From Streptomyces koelreuteriae (GTDB lineage Bacteria > Actinomycetota > Actinomycetes > Streptomycetales > Streptomycetaceae): 64,000 bases of DNA. The translations under genes and the position numbers were made by a program. Below, one piece after another: positions 49,441 through 60,009 of the stretch. The notes under the pieces are model-generated. The model made no database searches. It was not told the origin of the DNA and saw nothing but the letters and a program-made list of their open reading frames with translations. Where the stretch lies: NCBI RefSeq assembly GCF_018604545.1, contig NZ_CP075896.1:6014001-6078000 (forward strand). Reading direction: 5' to 3'. How positions within the stretch are numbered: the stretch's first letter is position 1; each line of letters begins with the position of its first letter.

Positions 49441-52400
49441 CTACCCCCGCAGGAACCGGGTGAAGGACCTGGCCCACCCCTCGACGGTCTCCCTGGTGAA
49501 CAGATCCGTCGAGTACTCGAAGGCGACCGTGATGCGGTCGCCTTCGGGCGCGATCACCACGTACAGCTCGTTGCGGGCCACGCCCCGGACGGAGAGGGCG
49601 TGCACGGAGGTCGTCACGCCCTGGAGGTCCAGGGCCGGTGGCTCCGTGGTGATCACCGTGAACAGGACCGTCGGGAACAGGGCGCCCTCCAGGTCGGGTG
49701 CCACCAGGGACACCACATCCGTCAGGGGGAGTTCCTGGTGGTCGAGGGCCGTGAAGAGGGAGGCGCCGAGTTGCGCGACCAGGTCGCCGAAGGTCTCCGC
49801 CTCACCGAGCCGGGCCCGCAGCAGTACGGCGTCACCCAGGATGCCGACGATCTCCGAACGGTCCCGCTGAACCCGGTTCGCGCTCGACGCCGCCAGGACG
49901 ATGTCGTTCCCCTCGCCGCACAGCTCGCCCAGCCACCTGGCGAACAGGGCCGCCAGGACCGTGTAGGTGGTGGTGCCCAGGCGGGTCGCCGTGTCGGCCA
50001 GGAGGGCGGGGGTGTCGTCGTCGATGACCCAGGTGTGCAGGGCGCCCCGGCCGGACAGCGTGCCGGGGTGCGGGTGGTCGTAGGGCAGGGACGGGCGCAG
50101 GGGGATGCCGTCGAGTTCCGTGCGCCAGAAGCGTTCCAGGGCTGTCCTGCGGTCGTCCGGCAGGGCGTGTTCCGATCGGGCAAAGTCGGTGAACTGCCTT
50201 ATATCGCTTGGTAGTTGAGGAGTCCTTCCCGCCCGTCGCGCGTTGTACAGCTCCGCCAGGTCGCGTCGGACGATGCCCAGGGACCAGCCGTCGCAGACCG
50301 CGTGGTGGAAGACCGTCACCAGGATCCAGTGGTCCGGGGCGAGCCTCGCCAGGCGGAAGCGGTGCAGCGGGGCCCGGTCCATCGCGAAGGGCGTGGACAC
50401 CTGCTCGTCGCACCAGCGGTCCACCGCGTCCGCCGACGCCCCCGTGAGGTCGGTGACCGGCAGCGGGACGGGGACCTCCGCCAGGACTTCCACCTCGTAG
50501 CGGCCGTCCTGCCTGCGTACCGCGCGGCTGCGCAGGGCGTGATGGCGGGCCACCAGATCCGTGAGGGCCTGGTGCAGCGCGCCGGGGTCCACATCGCCGC
50601 GCAGGTCCGTGCGGTGGGCGATGTTGTAGACGCTCGGGTCGGTGAGCGCGTGGTGGCGGCGCCACAGTCGGCGCAGGGTGGACGGCATCGGTGCGGTGTC
50701 CTCGACACGGGGGCGGGTCGCGATGCCCCGGATCGTCGGGTCCAGGAAGAAGTCGGCCATCGTGAGGTCGACACCGGCCTCGTCCCGCATACGGTTCAGC
50801 AGCCTGATCGCGCTCAGGGAGTGGCCGCCGAGTTCGAAGAACGACATCGTGACCGGGACCGGGTCAGCCTCCAGCTCCTCGCACCACAGGTCGTGCAGCG
50901 TCTTCTCCAGGGCCGTGGCCGGTACGGCGGCCGGAGCCTCGCCGGAGCCGTCGCCCGGCTCGGGCAGGGCGGCGCGGTCCAGCTTGCCCGACGCGTTCAC
51001 CGGGAGGCGGTCCAGGGACACCCAGCGGCGGGGGACCAAGTGGTCGGGCAGGTCGGCGGCGAGCGCGGCGCGCAGGGAGTCGAGGCCGGCCGTCGGGTCG
51101 GTGGGGACCACGTACGCGACCAGTTCCGTGTCGCCGTGGCGGTCGCGGCGCGTGAGGACCGCCGCGTCCCGGACGGACGGGAGTGCCGCCAACGCCGCCT
51201 GGATCTCGCCGGGTTCGACCCGGTAGCCGCGGATCTTGACCTGGTCGTCCGCCCGGCCCAGGTAGTCCAGGGTGCCGTCCGTCCGCAGACGGCCCAGGTC
51301 GCCCGTGCGGTACAGCACCCCGCCCGTTCCGTCGTCGAGGAAGGCGGCGGCGGTCTCGGCGGGGCGGTCGTGGTAGCCGTACGACACCGGGATCCCGCCC
51401 ACATGGATCTCGCCGACCGCCCCGACCGGGACCTGACGGCCCGTGCCGTCCAGCAGCAGGACGCGTGCTCCCGGCACCGGGGTGCCGATCGGCGGCCACT
51501 CCTCGCCGTCGGGGTCGACGCGGTGCGAGGTGACGATGACCGAGGTCTCCGTGGGGCCGTACTGGTTGTACAGCGCGCAGCGCGGGTGCGTGGCGAGGAA
51601 GCGGCGGAAGCCGGCCGTGAGCTGGAGCGCCTCACCGGCCGAGAACAGCTCGCGCAGGGCAGGCAGTTCGGGGGCGGTCTCCATCAGGTACTTCAGCGGG
51701 GTGCAGGGCATGAACATCCGCTGCACCTCATGACGGCGCACCGCCTCGGCCACCGCCGCCGGGTCGTGCCGTACGGCGTCGTCGACGAGGACCAGCGTGG
51801 CGCCCGAGGCCAGCGTCGTGAAAATCTCCTGCACGCTGACGTCGAACGCCGGTGACGTCCACTGCAGGGTGCGCAGGGCCGGGTGGCGGTCCAGGTGGGC
51901 GCGGACCAGGTTCGCCGGGCCCCGGTGGGGTACGACGACGCCCTTCGGACGGCCGGTCGAGCCCGAGGTGTGGATGCAGTACGCCGGGTCTTCCGGGCGG
52001 GCGCTGTCCGGTACGGGGCCGGTGGGGAGCGTGTCGTCCACCTGGTCCACCCGCTGGACGGGCAGTCCGGTCGCCAGCTCCGGGTGTGCGGTGAGGGCGG
52101 CGTCGGAGGTGAGCAGGAGGACGGGGGGCGCGTCGGAGAGCAGCAGGGCGAGACGCGCGGTGGGCAGGGACGGGTCCAGCGGGAGGTAGGCCGCCCCGCT
52201 CTTGAGCACCCCGAGCAGGGCCGTGATCAGGTGCGGGCCGCGCGGCAGGCGCACCGCCACCCGCTCCCCGCGTACTGCTCCCCGGGCCCGGAGCTGCCGG
52301 GCGAGGCGGTCGGCCGCCGCGTCCAGATCCGCGTAGGAGAGCCGATCGTCCCCGCTGATCAGCGCTGTGGCGTCCGGGGTACGGCGGGCCTGACGCTCGA

Positions 52401-55400
52401 ACAGGCCGTGCAGGGTGCCGGGGGAGGCCCCGTCGTCCACGCCCGCCGGGTGCTCCCAGCGGGCCAGGGACGCGCGGTCGGCGGCGGTGAGGGCGGTCAG
52501 TTCGGGCAGGGGCGCCTCGGGCGTGGCCAGGGCGCGGCGCAGCACCTGCTCGACGTAGTCCACGAAACGGCGCACCGTGGCCTCGTCGAACAGGGCCGTG
52601 TCGTACTCGACCATGAACCGGACGCCGCCCGCGTGATGGGTGAGATAGACGCTGAGGTCGAACGGGGCGCGGGCGCTCGGCACATCGAGCAGGGTGGCCG
52701 TCACATTCGGCGGGTCGAAGAGGGCCTCGCCCTCGTTCTCGTACTCCACCATCACCTGGAACAGCGGATTGCGCCCCGGGTCGCGACGCGGGTTGAGCGC
52801 GCCCACCAGATCGTCGAACGGGACGCCGCTGTGCTCGTACGCCGAGGTGCTGCTCTCGCGGACCCGGCGCAGCAGGGCCGGGAAGTCCGGGTCCCCGGTG
52901 AGGTCCAGGCGCAGCGGCACGGTGTCGAGGAACAGGCCCACCTGGTCCTCGGCACCGGCGGGACGCGCGGCGACCGCGGTACCGATCACCACGTCCCGCT
53001 GCCCGCTGAACCGGCCCAGGACCGCGCCGATCGCGCCGGTCAGCGTCATGAAGAGCGTGGCGCGGTGGCGGGCCGCGAACGCCCGCAGCCCGCCGGTCAG
53101 TTCGGCGTCGAGGGCGTGCGTGAGGCTCGCGCCCGCTCCCGATCTGACCGGCGGGCGGGGGCGATCGGTGGGGAGCGTCAGCTCCGGTGCGCCGCCGAGC
53201 CGCTGCCGCCAGAAGTCGAGGGACGCGGGGTCCGGCTCGACGGCCGTCGGCGGCTCGGACAGCGGCCCCGGTGCGGAACCTCCGCCCCGCCGTGCGCGGT
53301 AGTACGCGGCCAGATCGCGGGCCAGGACGGCCGTGGAGGAGGAGTCGAAGACGATGTGGTGCGCCATGAGGAACAGCAGATGGTGCTCCGGGGACAGCCG
53401 GAGCAGGCGGGCCGTCACGAGCGGGCCCGAGACGAGGTCGAGTCCGTGATCCGCCGCGAGCGTCGCCCGTAGAGCCGCCTCTTCCGTCGATCCCGTGTGG
53501 TCCTCCACCGGGCAGTCCAGCGGCATACGGTCGCGTATCTCCTGGTACGGGACACCGGCCGTGTCACCGAAGACCGTGCGCAGCGCCGGGTGCCGGTCCG
53601 CGACACGGTCCAGCGCCCAGCGCAACGCCGGTACGTCCAGGGGGCCGTCGAGCCGGATCGCCTTGGGCTCGTGGTACATGGCGGTGCCCGGGTGCAGTTG
53701 CTCCAGGAACCAGATGCGGCGCTGGGCCGGGGTGAGGGGGGCGCGGGGCGGCGTACGGCGGGGCTCGGGCAGGGGCCGCGCCTCAACCGCGGGGGTCGTC
53801 CGGCGCAGGCGGTCCAGTACCGGCAGCGCCGCCAGCACCTTCTCCCTCGGTACGCCGAAGTCCACGAAGCAGGCGATCTCGTCCGCTCCGGCGGCCAGCA
53901 GCCGCCCTACGGTCTCCGCCGCCGTGTGCTCGTCGCCGATCAGCGCGCGGGACTCGCAGTAGCGCTCGTAGGCGCGCCCGAGGAGGAACTCCACGTCCTC
54001 CTCCGGGGTGTTCTCCAGGTCCACCTGGAAGCCGAGACTGTTGGTGACCTGGTCGAAGAGGGAGAGGGACGACCGCAGATACGAAAGGAACGGCCGGTAC
54101 GCCTCGGCCCGCGCCCGCTCCGCGTCGTCCTCCAGGTACGTGTGCACGAGCACCACGACCCGCCCCGCCGCCGGGTCCAGACCGTGCTCGGCACGACAGC
54201 GCCGGTACAGCGCGATGTTCTCGGCCAGTTGCTCCACCGTCTGCGTCATCAGATTGGTGACCACGCCGAGGTCCTCGGCGGCCGCCCGGCGGTAGCTGTC
54301 CGGGTTCCCTACGACGGCCACGTACATCGGCGGCCGTTCCTGTACGGGACGCGGATGCAGGCGGACCTCCACCGGGGTGCCGTCGCCCGCCGTGGTCTTC
54401 AGCGCCTGCCCCGACCACAGGTCCCGTACGGCCGCCAGCTGCTCGTACATCACCTCGCGGTGCCGGCCGAAGTGCTGTGGGGCGAGTGCGAAGTCGGTGG
54501 CGTGCCAGCCGCTCGCGAAGCACAGGCCCGTCCGGCCGCCGGAGATGTTGTCGACGACCGACCACTCCTCGGCGACCCGGGCCGGATGGTGCAGCGGCAG
54601 CACCACGGAACCGGCGTGCAGCCGGACCCGGCTGGTCCTCGCGGCGAGGGCCGCGGCCAGCACGGAGGGGTTGGGGAAGAGCGCGCCGAAGGAGTTGAAG
54701 TGCCGTTCGGGGAACCACAGGGCGTGGAAGCCGTGCTGGTCGGCGAAGTCGGCGGCGGCCATGATCAGGCCGTATTTGTCGTCGTCGGAGTGCTGGGGGT
54801 AGTCGCCGAAGAAGTAGAGGCTGAAGTCGACGGCTCCGGAAGAGGATGCGGCGGGCTCGGGGGCGAGAGGGGTCGGTACCGGTTCCGGAGTGGTCGGTGC
54901 CGTGATGGTGCCGGGCGTTGCCGCGAGTACGTCCAGCTGGCGGGAGATCATCCCACCCACCTGGTCGACCAGTTGCTCCGCCAGCCGTAGCTGCTGGCCG
55001 AACAGGGCGTGGAGGTCCGAGGGCGCCTCCTGGGGAGCGGCGGGCGCCGCCGGTGGGTCCTCGGCCACGGGCTCCTCCCGCACCACCGGCGCGATCACCG
55101 GCGCGGCCACCTGCGCTTCGTCGCCCCGCAGTCCCGCGACCCGTTCGGCCAGTCGGCGTGGTGTGTCGGCCGAGTCGAACACCTCGCGGACCGGGACCCG
55201 GACGCCGTACCGCTGCTCCAGCTCGGTCGTCATGCTCATCAGGGAGAGCGAGTCGGCGCCGAGTTCGAAGAAGGAGCTGTCGGGGGTGACGTCGGCGGTC
55301 GGGCGGCCCAGTTTGTCCGCCGTCAACTGCCTTATCGAGTCCAGGACTTCATCCGTGCGCGGTTCCGGTCGCTCGGGTGCCGCCACCGGCGTCCCGGTTC

Positions 55401-58400
55401 GGTACGGCACCCTGCTCCGCCGCAGCGGATGCCCGGGGAGCGGCACCCGGCCGCCGTTGTCGTCGAGGAGCGCCCGCCAGTCCAGGTCGGCACCCCTGCG
55501 GTACAGCGAGCCGAGGGCCGTCAGGAATCCGTGGGCCTGCTCGGCGGCCTCGTCCCCTTCGCCCTGCCCGCTCAGCCAGCGGCTGTCGGTGACGCAGTGC
55601 CGGCCGAGCCCGGTGAGGGTCCGCCCGGCGCCGGTCTCCACGAAGTCCCGGAAGCCCTGTCCGACGGCGGTCTCCATGGCGAGGTCGAAGCGGACCGGCT
55701 GCCGGGCCTGACGGCAGAGGTAGTCGGCGTCGACCGTCCAGCCGACCGGGCGCCACTCGCCGTCGGCCGTGGTCACCAACGGGGTGTGCAGCGGCCGGTA
55801 CGTCACCTCGCGCGCCCGGGTCCGGAACTCGTCCAGCGCGCTGTCGACGTCCGAGGAGTGGAACGCTCGGTCGACCGGCAGCGCACGCCAGCGCAGGCCG
55901 TCCAGATCGAACAGCCGTGCCGCCTCCTTCAGGGCCCCCGGCGAGCCCGAGAGCACCTGGGCGTGCGGGCCGTTGACCGCGGCGAGTTCCGCACCGGCGG
56001 CGTCCGCGACGCGTCGTGCGGTGGCCAGGTCGGCCCGGACGGCGAGCATGCCCCCGGCCGGGCAAAGGGCCTGCATGAGGCGCCCGCGCCAGGCGGTGAG
56101 CCGCAGCCCGTCCTCCAGGCTCAGGGCACCGGCCGCGTACAGGGCGGCGTACTCGCCGACGCTGTGGCCGAGCAGGAGCCCGGGGTGTATTCCGGCGGCC
56201 CGCCAGGCGTCCGCCAGCGCCGCCTGATGTGTGAAGAGGGCGGCCTGCGCGGTCTCGGTGGGCCAGATGTCGTCTTGCGTAGAGGGACCGGCGTGACCGG
56301 GGGCGGTCAGGAGTGGTTCCAGCAGGCTGCCGCCGAACTCCCCGGCGTAGAGCTTCTCGCACCGGTCGAGCGTGGCCCGCGCGGCCGGGTACGCGGCGTA
56401 CAGGCCGCTCGCCATGCCGTGGCGGGCGCTGCCCTGGCCCGGGAAGGCGAAGGCGACCGGGCCCGGAGGCGCGGCCTCGAAGCGGACGTCTTCCTCCAGC
56501 GCGCGGGCGAGTTCACCGGCCGTGCGGCCGACCACGGCGGTGCGTGCCGTGCGGTGCGGTCTGCCGAGGGCGAGGGTGGCGGCCACGTCGGCGGCCGGGA
56601 GGTCGGGCAGGGCCAGCAGCCGGTCGCGGAGCCCTGCCGTGAGTGCGGCGAGGGACTCGGAGTCACGCGCCGACACGGGCACCAGGACGGGGAGTTCGAG
56701 AGCCGGCCGGGGGCGGACGGGCGGGGCCTCCTCCAGCACCACATGGGCGTTGGTGCCACCGACGCCGAGCGCGCTGACCCCGGCCCGGCGGGGCACACCG
56801 TCCGGCACCGCCCAGGGCCGTAGCTCCGTGGCCAGCGTCAACGTGCCGTCGGACAGCGGGAGTTCCGGGTTGGGCCGGTTCAGGTGCGGTGTCGGCACCA
56901 GGGTGCGGTGGCGCAGCATCAGGACCGTCTTGATGAGCCCGGCCATTCCGGCGCAGCTGTCGAGGTGCCCGATGTTCGGCTTCACCGAGCCGACGACACA
57001 ACCATCGCCGGAGCGGCCCGAGTTCCCCGCGTCCTCGCCCAGAACCCGCGCCAGCGCCGTGAGTTCGACCGGGTCGCCGAGCCGCGTTCCCGTGCCGTGC
57101 GCCTCCACGTACGAGATCGTCTCCGCCGGTACGTCGGCCCTGCGCAGGGCCTGCCGTACGACGTCGGCCTGCCCCTCGACTCCGGGCGCGCTGAAGCCGA
57201 CCTTGGCGGCTCCGTCGTTGTTGACCGCGGAGCCCAGGATCACCGCGTGCACGGTGTCGCCGTCGGCCAGGGCCCGGTCGAGGCGCTTGAGCAGGACGGC
57301 GGCCACACCGTTGCCCCCGACCGTGCCGTCGGCCTCCGCGTCGAAGGCACGGCACCGTCCCGTGGGGGACAGGATCGACCCGGGGTGGCTGCGATAGCCG
57401 GACTCCTGGGGCAGATGCACGGCCGCCGCGCCCGCCAGCGCCAGGTCCGTCTCGCCGGTCAGCAGCGCCTGGACCGCCAGGTGCACCGCGACCAGCGAGG
57501 TGGAACAGGCCGTCTGCACACCGATCGCCGGGCCGGTGAGACCGAGCCGGTAGGCGACCCGGGTGGCGAGGAAGTCGGGCTCCTGGCCGATGGCGGTCTG
57601 CATTCCGGCGGCCGGGTCGGCCGGGTCGTACTGAGAGCCGGTGACGGACGGCTGCTGGTGGTCGTAGAGGTTCATGCCCGAACCGGCGAACACCCCCACC
57701 CTGACGCCCGGCGCGGTCGCCGCGTGGCCGCCGTCCTCCAGCGCCTGGTGGCAGCACTCCAGGAACAGCCGGTGCGCCGGATGCGTGAGTCCGGCCTCCT
57801 TGGGGCTCAGCCCGAAGAAGTCCGTGTCGAACTCCTCGACACCGTCGAGGACTCCGGCGACGGGCACGTGCCCGGATGCCGAGGGCTGCGGCGCGTCGAA
57901 CACCCGGACGCTGTCCACGCCGTCCCGCAGGTTGGCCCAGAACCCCTCCGCCGAGTGCGCTCCGGGGAAGCGCAGCGCCAGTCCGATGACGGCGATACGT
58001 CGCTCGGGGGATGTGACCTCGTCGGTGACCGCCTCGGGCCCGGCCGCCTCCGCCACCGGCCCGCTCGCGAGATGCGCGGCGAGCGCCGTGACCGTCGGAT
58101 GCTCGAAGAACGCGGTCTGCGCGATGGGTATGCCGAGACGTTCCGCCAGCCGGTTCCGCAGGCGCACCAGGAGTACGGAGGTCAGGCCGAGTTCGTAGAA
58201 CGGCACGTCCGCGTCGGCCGGGCGGCCCAGTACGGCGGACAGTTCCTCGCGGACAGCCCGGGTCACGGTGTCCGCGTCCGGTGCCGTGGTGCCGAAGCCG
58301 CCGTCGATCAACCTGCTCTGGAGCTCCGCGCGGCGCACCTTGCCCGCCGGTGTGCGCGGGAACTCATCGGGCGGCACGGGCTGGACGTACGCGGCGGTGA

Positions 58401-60009
58401 GCCTGAGGCGGGTGAACAGCGCCGCCTTCAGCTCCTTGGCGATCCGGGTGTCCTCGGGGGCGCCGCGGCTGACGAAGAACACCGCGAGTTCCTCGGTGCC
58501 CCGCTCCGGATGCGGGATGCCGCAGGCGGCGATCTCGCCCTGCCGGACGCCCTCGACGGTGGTGGCGGTCTCCTCCACCTCGTGGCAGTACACGTTGTGG
58601 CCGTTGAGGATGATCAGGTCCTTGCGGCGGCCCGTGATGACGACCTGGCCGCTGTCGAGGAAGGCCAGATCGCCCGTGTCCAGCCAGTCCCGCCCGGCGG
58701 GGTAGGCGGCGGCGTCCGCCTCGGGGTTGTCGACGTAGCCGGGGGTGAGCCGTGCGGGGGAGTGGACCTGGAGCCGCCCGATCCGGCCCGGCGGGGCGAG
58801 GTCGCCGTGGTCGTCGACGACGCGCAGGGTGACGCCGTGCGCGGGCGAGCCGGAGGCGACGAAGGTGACGCAGTCGGCGTCCGGGGCGTCCGCACCGGCC
58901 GGGACCAGGTCCCCGCCCAGGCTGCTCTTGAGCAGACGGTGCACGGTCCCGGGCCGGTCGAGGCGGCCGTAGGTGACGGCCGTGACCGTCTCGGCCATGC
59001 CCCAGGCCGGGACGATGTGCTCCTCGCGCACCCCGTACGGGGCCGTCGCGTCGAGGAAGCGGCGCAGCACCGGCAGCGCGACCCGCTCGCCCCCGCACAG
59101 CAGGGACTTGAGGCCGCCCAGGTCCCAGTGGCCCTCGGGCCGCTCGGCGAGCGCGTCCGTGACCAGCCGGTAGGCGAAGGTGGGCGCCCAGCTGTGCCGC
59201 GCCCGGTGTTCGTGGACGAGGTCCAGCCAGCGCAGCGGGTCGGCGAGCACATGCTCGGTGGGCGCGTGGACGTTGGTGCAGCCGGTGAAGACCGCGAGCA
59301 GGTGGTACAGCAGGAAGGCGCCGCTGTGGTCGACCGGCAGCCAGTTCACCATGGTGTCGTCCGGGCGGACGTCCAGGATCCGCCGGCTGCTCGCCGCGAA
59401 GTCGGCCAGCCCGGCGTGCGTCAGCCGCGCCGCCTTCGGTACGCCGGTGCTGCCCGAGGACAGCATCAGCAGGGCGGTGTCGGACGGGTCCGGCGTGAGG
59501 TGGTCGTCGTCGGCGTCCCCGGCCTGCGCGTTCAGGCAGTCCCCGGCGAGGGCGACACGCGGCGCGGGCGAGGCGTGGGCGAGCGCGGCGGCGCCGGGCG
59601 CGTCGGTCAGGACCAGGGGCCGGCCGAGTAACGCGCAGGTCTGCCGCAGGCGTTCGAAGGCCGGGGAGCCCGGCGCGGGATGCTCGGCGATGGCCACCGG
59701 CAGGGCGCCGCCGAGCACACAGGCCCAGAAGGCGGGGAAGAACTCGGCGAGCGGCAGCCCGCACAGCACCACCGCGTCGCCGCGCCGCAGCCCGTGGGCC
59801 CGCAGGCCGGCGAGCATACGGCGGGCCGCGTCCAGCAGTTCGGGATACGACCGCGAGGCGGTCGTGCCGTCGGCGGCGACGGTGACGACGGCTCCGCCGG
59901 AGGCGGACCGGGCGGCGCTCAGCAGCGCCCGCACGGCGTCGACCGGATCGGCCTCGGTGCGCTCGGGCTCAGGGCCCTGGCAGAGGGCGTGCCCCCGTAG
60001 ACGTTCCAT
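49441..60009 (-). CDS. single-protein hybrid PKS-NRPS with acyl-AMP ligase and luciferase-like monooxygenase
   Basis: 3522 residues from ATG 60009 (GGGAG upstream; start overlaps the MFS 3' end by 41 bp). Domains in order: acyl-AMP ligase 20-571 (SSGSTGVPK 184-192, K557); ACP 580-655 (S611); KS 669-1095 (C835, H971, H1015); AT 1185-1480 (GHSVGE S1283; RAFHS suggests malonyl-CoA); ACP (S1587); LLM monooxygenase 1727-2070; C 2091-2500 with HHIVFDS (Gly to Ser variant of HHxxxDG); A 2532-3015; PCP (S3064); C 3108-3522 with intact HHAVCDG. No KR, DH, ER or thioesterase. Ten-residue A-domain code read by eye DVQFFAQVIK; substrate uncertain. A TTA codon at 127. Product: an acyl-malonyl-aminoacyl compound, probably oxidised. 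Confidence 0.97.
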   Translation of the reverse strand: MERLRGHALCQGPEPERTEADPVDAVRALLSAARSASGGAVVTVAADGTTASRSYPELLDAARRMLAGLRAHGLRRGDAVVLCGLPLAEFFPAFWACVLGGALPVAIAEHPAPGSPAFERLRQTCALLGRPLVLTDAPGAAALAHASPAPRVALAGDCLNAQAGDADDDHLTPDPSDTALLMLSSGSTGVPKAARLTHAGLADFAASSRRILDVRPDDTMVNWLPVDHSGAFLLYHLLAVFTGCTNVHAPTEHVLADPLRWLDLVHEHRARHSWAPTFAYRLVTDALAERPEGHWDLGGLKSLLCGGERVALPVLRRFLDATAPYGVREEHIVPAWGMAETVTAVTYGRLDRPGTVHRLLKSSLGGDLVPAGADAPDADCVTFVASGSPAHGVTLRVVDDHGDLAPPGRIGRLQVHSPARLTPGYVDNPEADAAAYPAGRDWLDTGDLAFLDSGQVVITGRRKDLIILNGHNVYCHEVEETATTVEGVRQGEIAACGIPHPERGTEELAVFFVSRGAPEDTRIAKELKAALFTRLRLTAAYVQPVPPDEFPRTPAGKVRRAELQSRLIDGGFGTTAPDADTVTRAVREELSAVLGRPADADVPFYELGLTSVLLVRLRNRLAERLGIPIAQTAFFEHPTVTALAAHLASGPVAEAAGPEAVTDEVTSPERRIAVIGLALRFPGAHSAEGFWANLRDGVDSVRVFDAPQPSASGHVPVAGVLDGVEEFDTDFFGLSPKEAGLTHPAHRLFLECCHQALEDGGHAATAPGVRVGVFAGSGMNLYDHQQPSVTGSQYDPADPAAGMQTAIGQEPDFLATRVAYRLGLTGPAIGVQTACSTSLVAVHLAVQALLTGETDLALAGAAAVHLPQESGYRSHPGSILSPTGRCRAFDAEADGTVGGNGVAAVLLKRLDRALADGDTVHAVILGSAVNNDGAAKVGFSAPGVEGQADVVRQALRRADVPAETISYVEAHGTGTRLGDPVELTALARVLGEDAGNSGRSGDGCVVGSVKPNIGHLDSCAGMAGLIKTVLMLRHRTLVPTPHLNRPNPELPLSDGTLTLATELRPWAVPDGVPRRAGVSALGVGGTNAHVVLEEAPPVRPRPALELPVLVPVSARDSESLAALTAGLRDRLLALPDLPAADVAATLALGRPHRTARTAVVGRTAGELARALEEDVRFEAAPPGPVAFAFPGQGSARHGMASGLYAAYPAARATLDRCEKLYAGEFGGSLLEPLLTAPGHAGPSTQDDIWPTETAQAALFTHQAALADAWRAAGIHPGLLLGHSVGEYAALYAAGALSLEDGLRLTAWRGRLMQALCPAGGMLAVRADLATARRVADAAGAELAAVNGPHAQVLSGSPGALKEAARLFDLDGLRWRALPVDRAFHSSDVDSALDEFRTRAREVTYRPLHTPLVTTADGEWRPVGWTVDADYLCRQARQPVRFDLAMETAVGQGFRDFVETGAGRTLTGLGRHCVTDSRWLSGQGEGDEAAEQAHGFLTALGSLYRRGADLDWRALLDDNGGRVPLPGHPLRRSRVPYRTGTPVAAPERPEPRTDEVLDSIRQLTADKLGRPTADVTPDSSFFELGADSLSLMSMTTELEQRYGVRVPVREVFDSADTPRRLAERVAGLRGDEAQVAAPVIAPVVREEPVAEDPPAAPAAPQEAPSDLHALFGQQLRLAEQLVDQVGGMISRQLDVLAATPGTITAPTTPEPVPTPLAPEPAASSSGAVDFSLYFFGDYPQHSDDDKYGLIMAAADFADQHGFHALWFPERHFNSFGALFPNPSVLAAALAARTSRVRLHAGSVVLPLHHPARVAEEWSVVDNISGGRTGLCFASGWHATDFALAPQHFGRHREVMYEQLAAVRDLWSGQALKTTAGDGTPVEVRLHPRPVQERPPMYVAVVGNPDSYRRAAAEDLGVVTNLMTQTVEQLAENIALYRRCRAEHGLDPAAGRVVVLVHTYLEDDAERARAEAYRPFLSYLRSSLSLFDQVTNSLGFQVDLENTPEEDVEFLLGRAYERYCESRALIGDEHTAAETVGRLLAAGADEIACFVDFGVPREKVLAALPVLDRLRRTTPAVEARPLPEPRRTPPRAPLTPAQRRIWFLEQLHPGTAMYHEPKAIRLDGPLDVPALRWALDRVADRHPALRTVFGDTAGVPYQEIRDRMPLDCPVEDHTGSTEEAALRATLAADHGLDLVSGPLVTARLLRLSPEHHLLFLMAHHIVFDSSSTAVLARDLAAYYRARRGGGSAPGPLSEPPTAVEPDPASLDFWRQRLGGAPELTLPTDRPRPPVRSGAGASLTHALDAELTGGLRAFAARHRATLFMTLTGAIGAVLGRFSGQRDVVIGTAVAARPAGAEDQVGLFLDTVPLRLDLTGDPDFPALLRRVRESSTSAYEHSGVPFDDLVGALNPRRDPGRNPLFQVMVEYENEGEALFDPPNVTATLLDVPSARAPFDLSVYLTHHAGGVRFMVEYDTALFDEATVRRFVDYVEQVLRRALATPEAPLPELTALTAADRASLARWEHPAGVDDGASPGTLHGLFERQARRTPDATALISGDDRLSYADLDAAADRLARQLRARGAVRGERVAVRLPRGPHLITALLGVLKSGAAYLPLDPSLPTARLALLLSDAPPVLLLTSDAALTAHPELATGLPVQRVDQVDDTLPTGPVPDSARPEDPAYCIHTSGSTGRPKGVVVPHRGPANLVRAHLDRHPALRTLQWTSPAFDVSVQEIFTTLASGATLVLVDDAVRHDPAAVAEAVRRHEVQRMFMPCTPLKYLMETAPELPALRELFSAGEALQLTAGFRRFLATHPRCALYNQYGPTETSVIVTSHRVDPDGEEWPPIGTPVPGARVLLLDGTGRQVPVGAVGEIHVGGIPVSYGYHDRPAETAAAFLDDGTGGVLYRTGDLGRLRTDGTLDYLGRADDQVKIRGYRVEPGEIQAALAALPSVRDAAVLTRRDRHGDTELVAYVVPTDPTAGLDSLRAALAADLPDHLVPRRWVSLDRLPVNASGKLDRAALPEPGDGSGEAPAAVPATALEKTLHDLWCEELEADPVPVTMSFFELGGHSLSAIRLLNRMRDEAGVDLTMADFFLDPTIRGIATRPRVEDTAPMPSTLRRLWRRHHALTDPSVYNIAHRTDLRGDVDPGALHQALTDLVARHHALRSRAVRRQDGRYEVEVLAEVPVPLPVTDLTGASADAVDRWCDEQVSTPFAMDRAPLHRFRLARLAPDHWILVTVFHHAVCDGWSLGIVRRDLAELYNARRAGRTPQLPSDIRQFTDFARSEHALPDDRRTALERFWRTELDGIPLRPSLPYDHPHPGTLSGRGALHTWVIDDDTPALLADTATRLGTTTYTVLAALFARWLGELCGEGNDIVLAASSANRVQRDRSEIVGILGDAVLLRARLGEAETFGDLVAQLGASLFTALDHQELPLTDVVSLVAPDLEGALFPTVLFTVITTEPPALDLQGVTTSVHALSVRGVARNELYVVIAPEGDRITVAFEYSTDLFTRETVEGWARSFTRFLRG

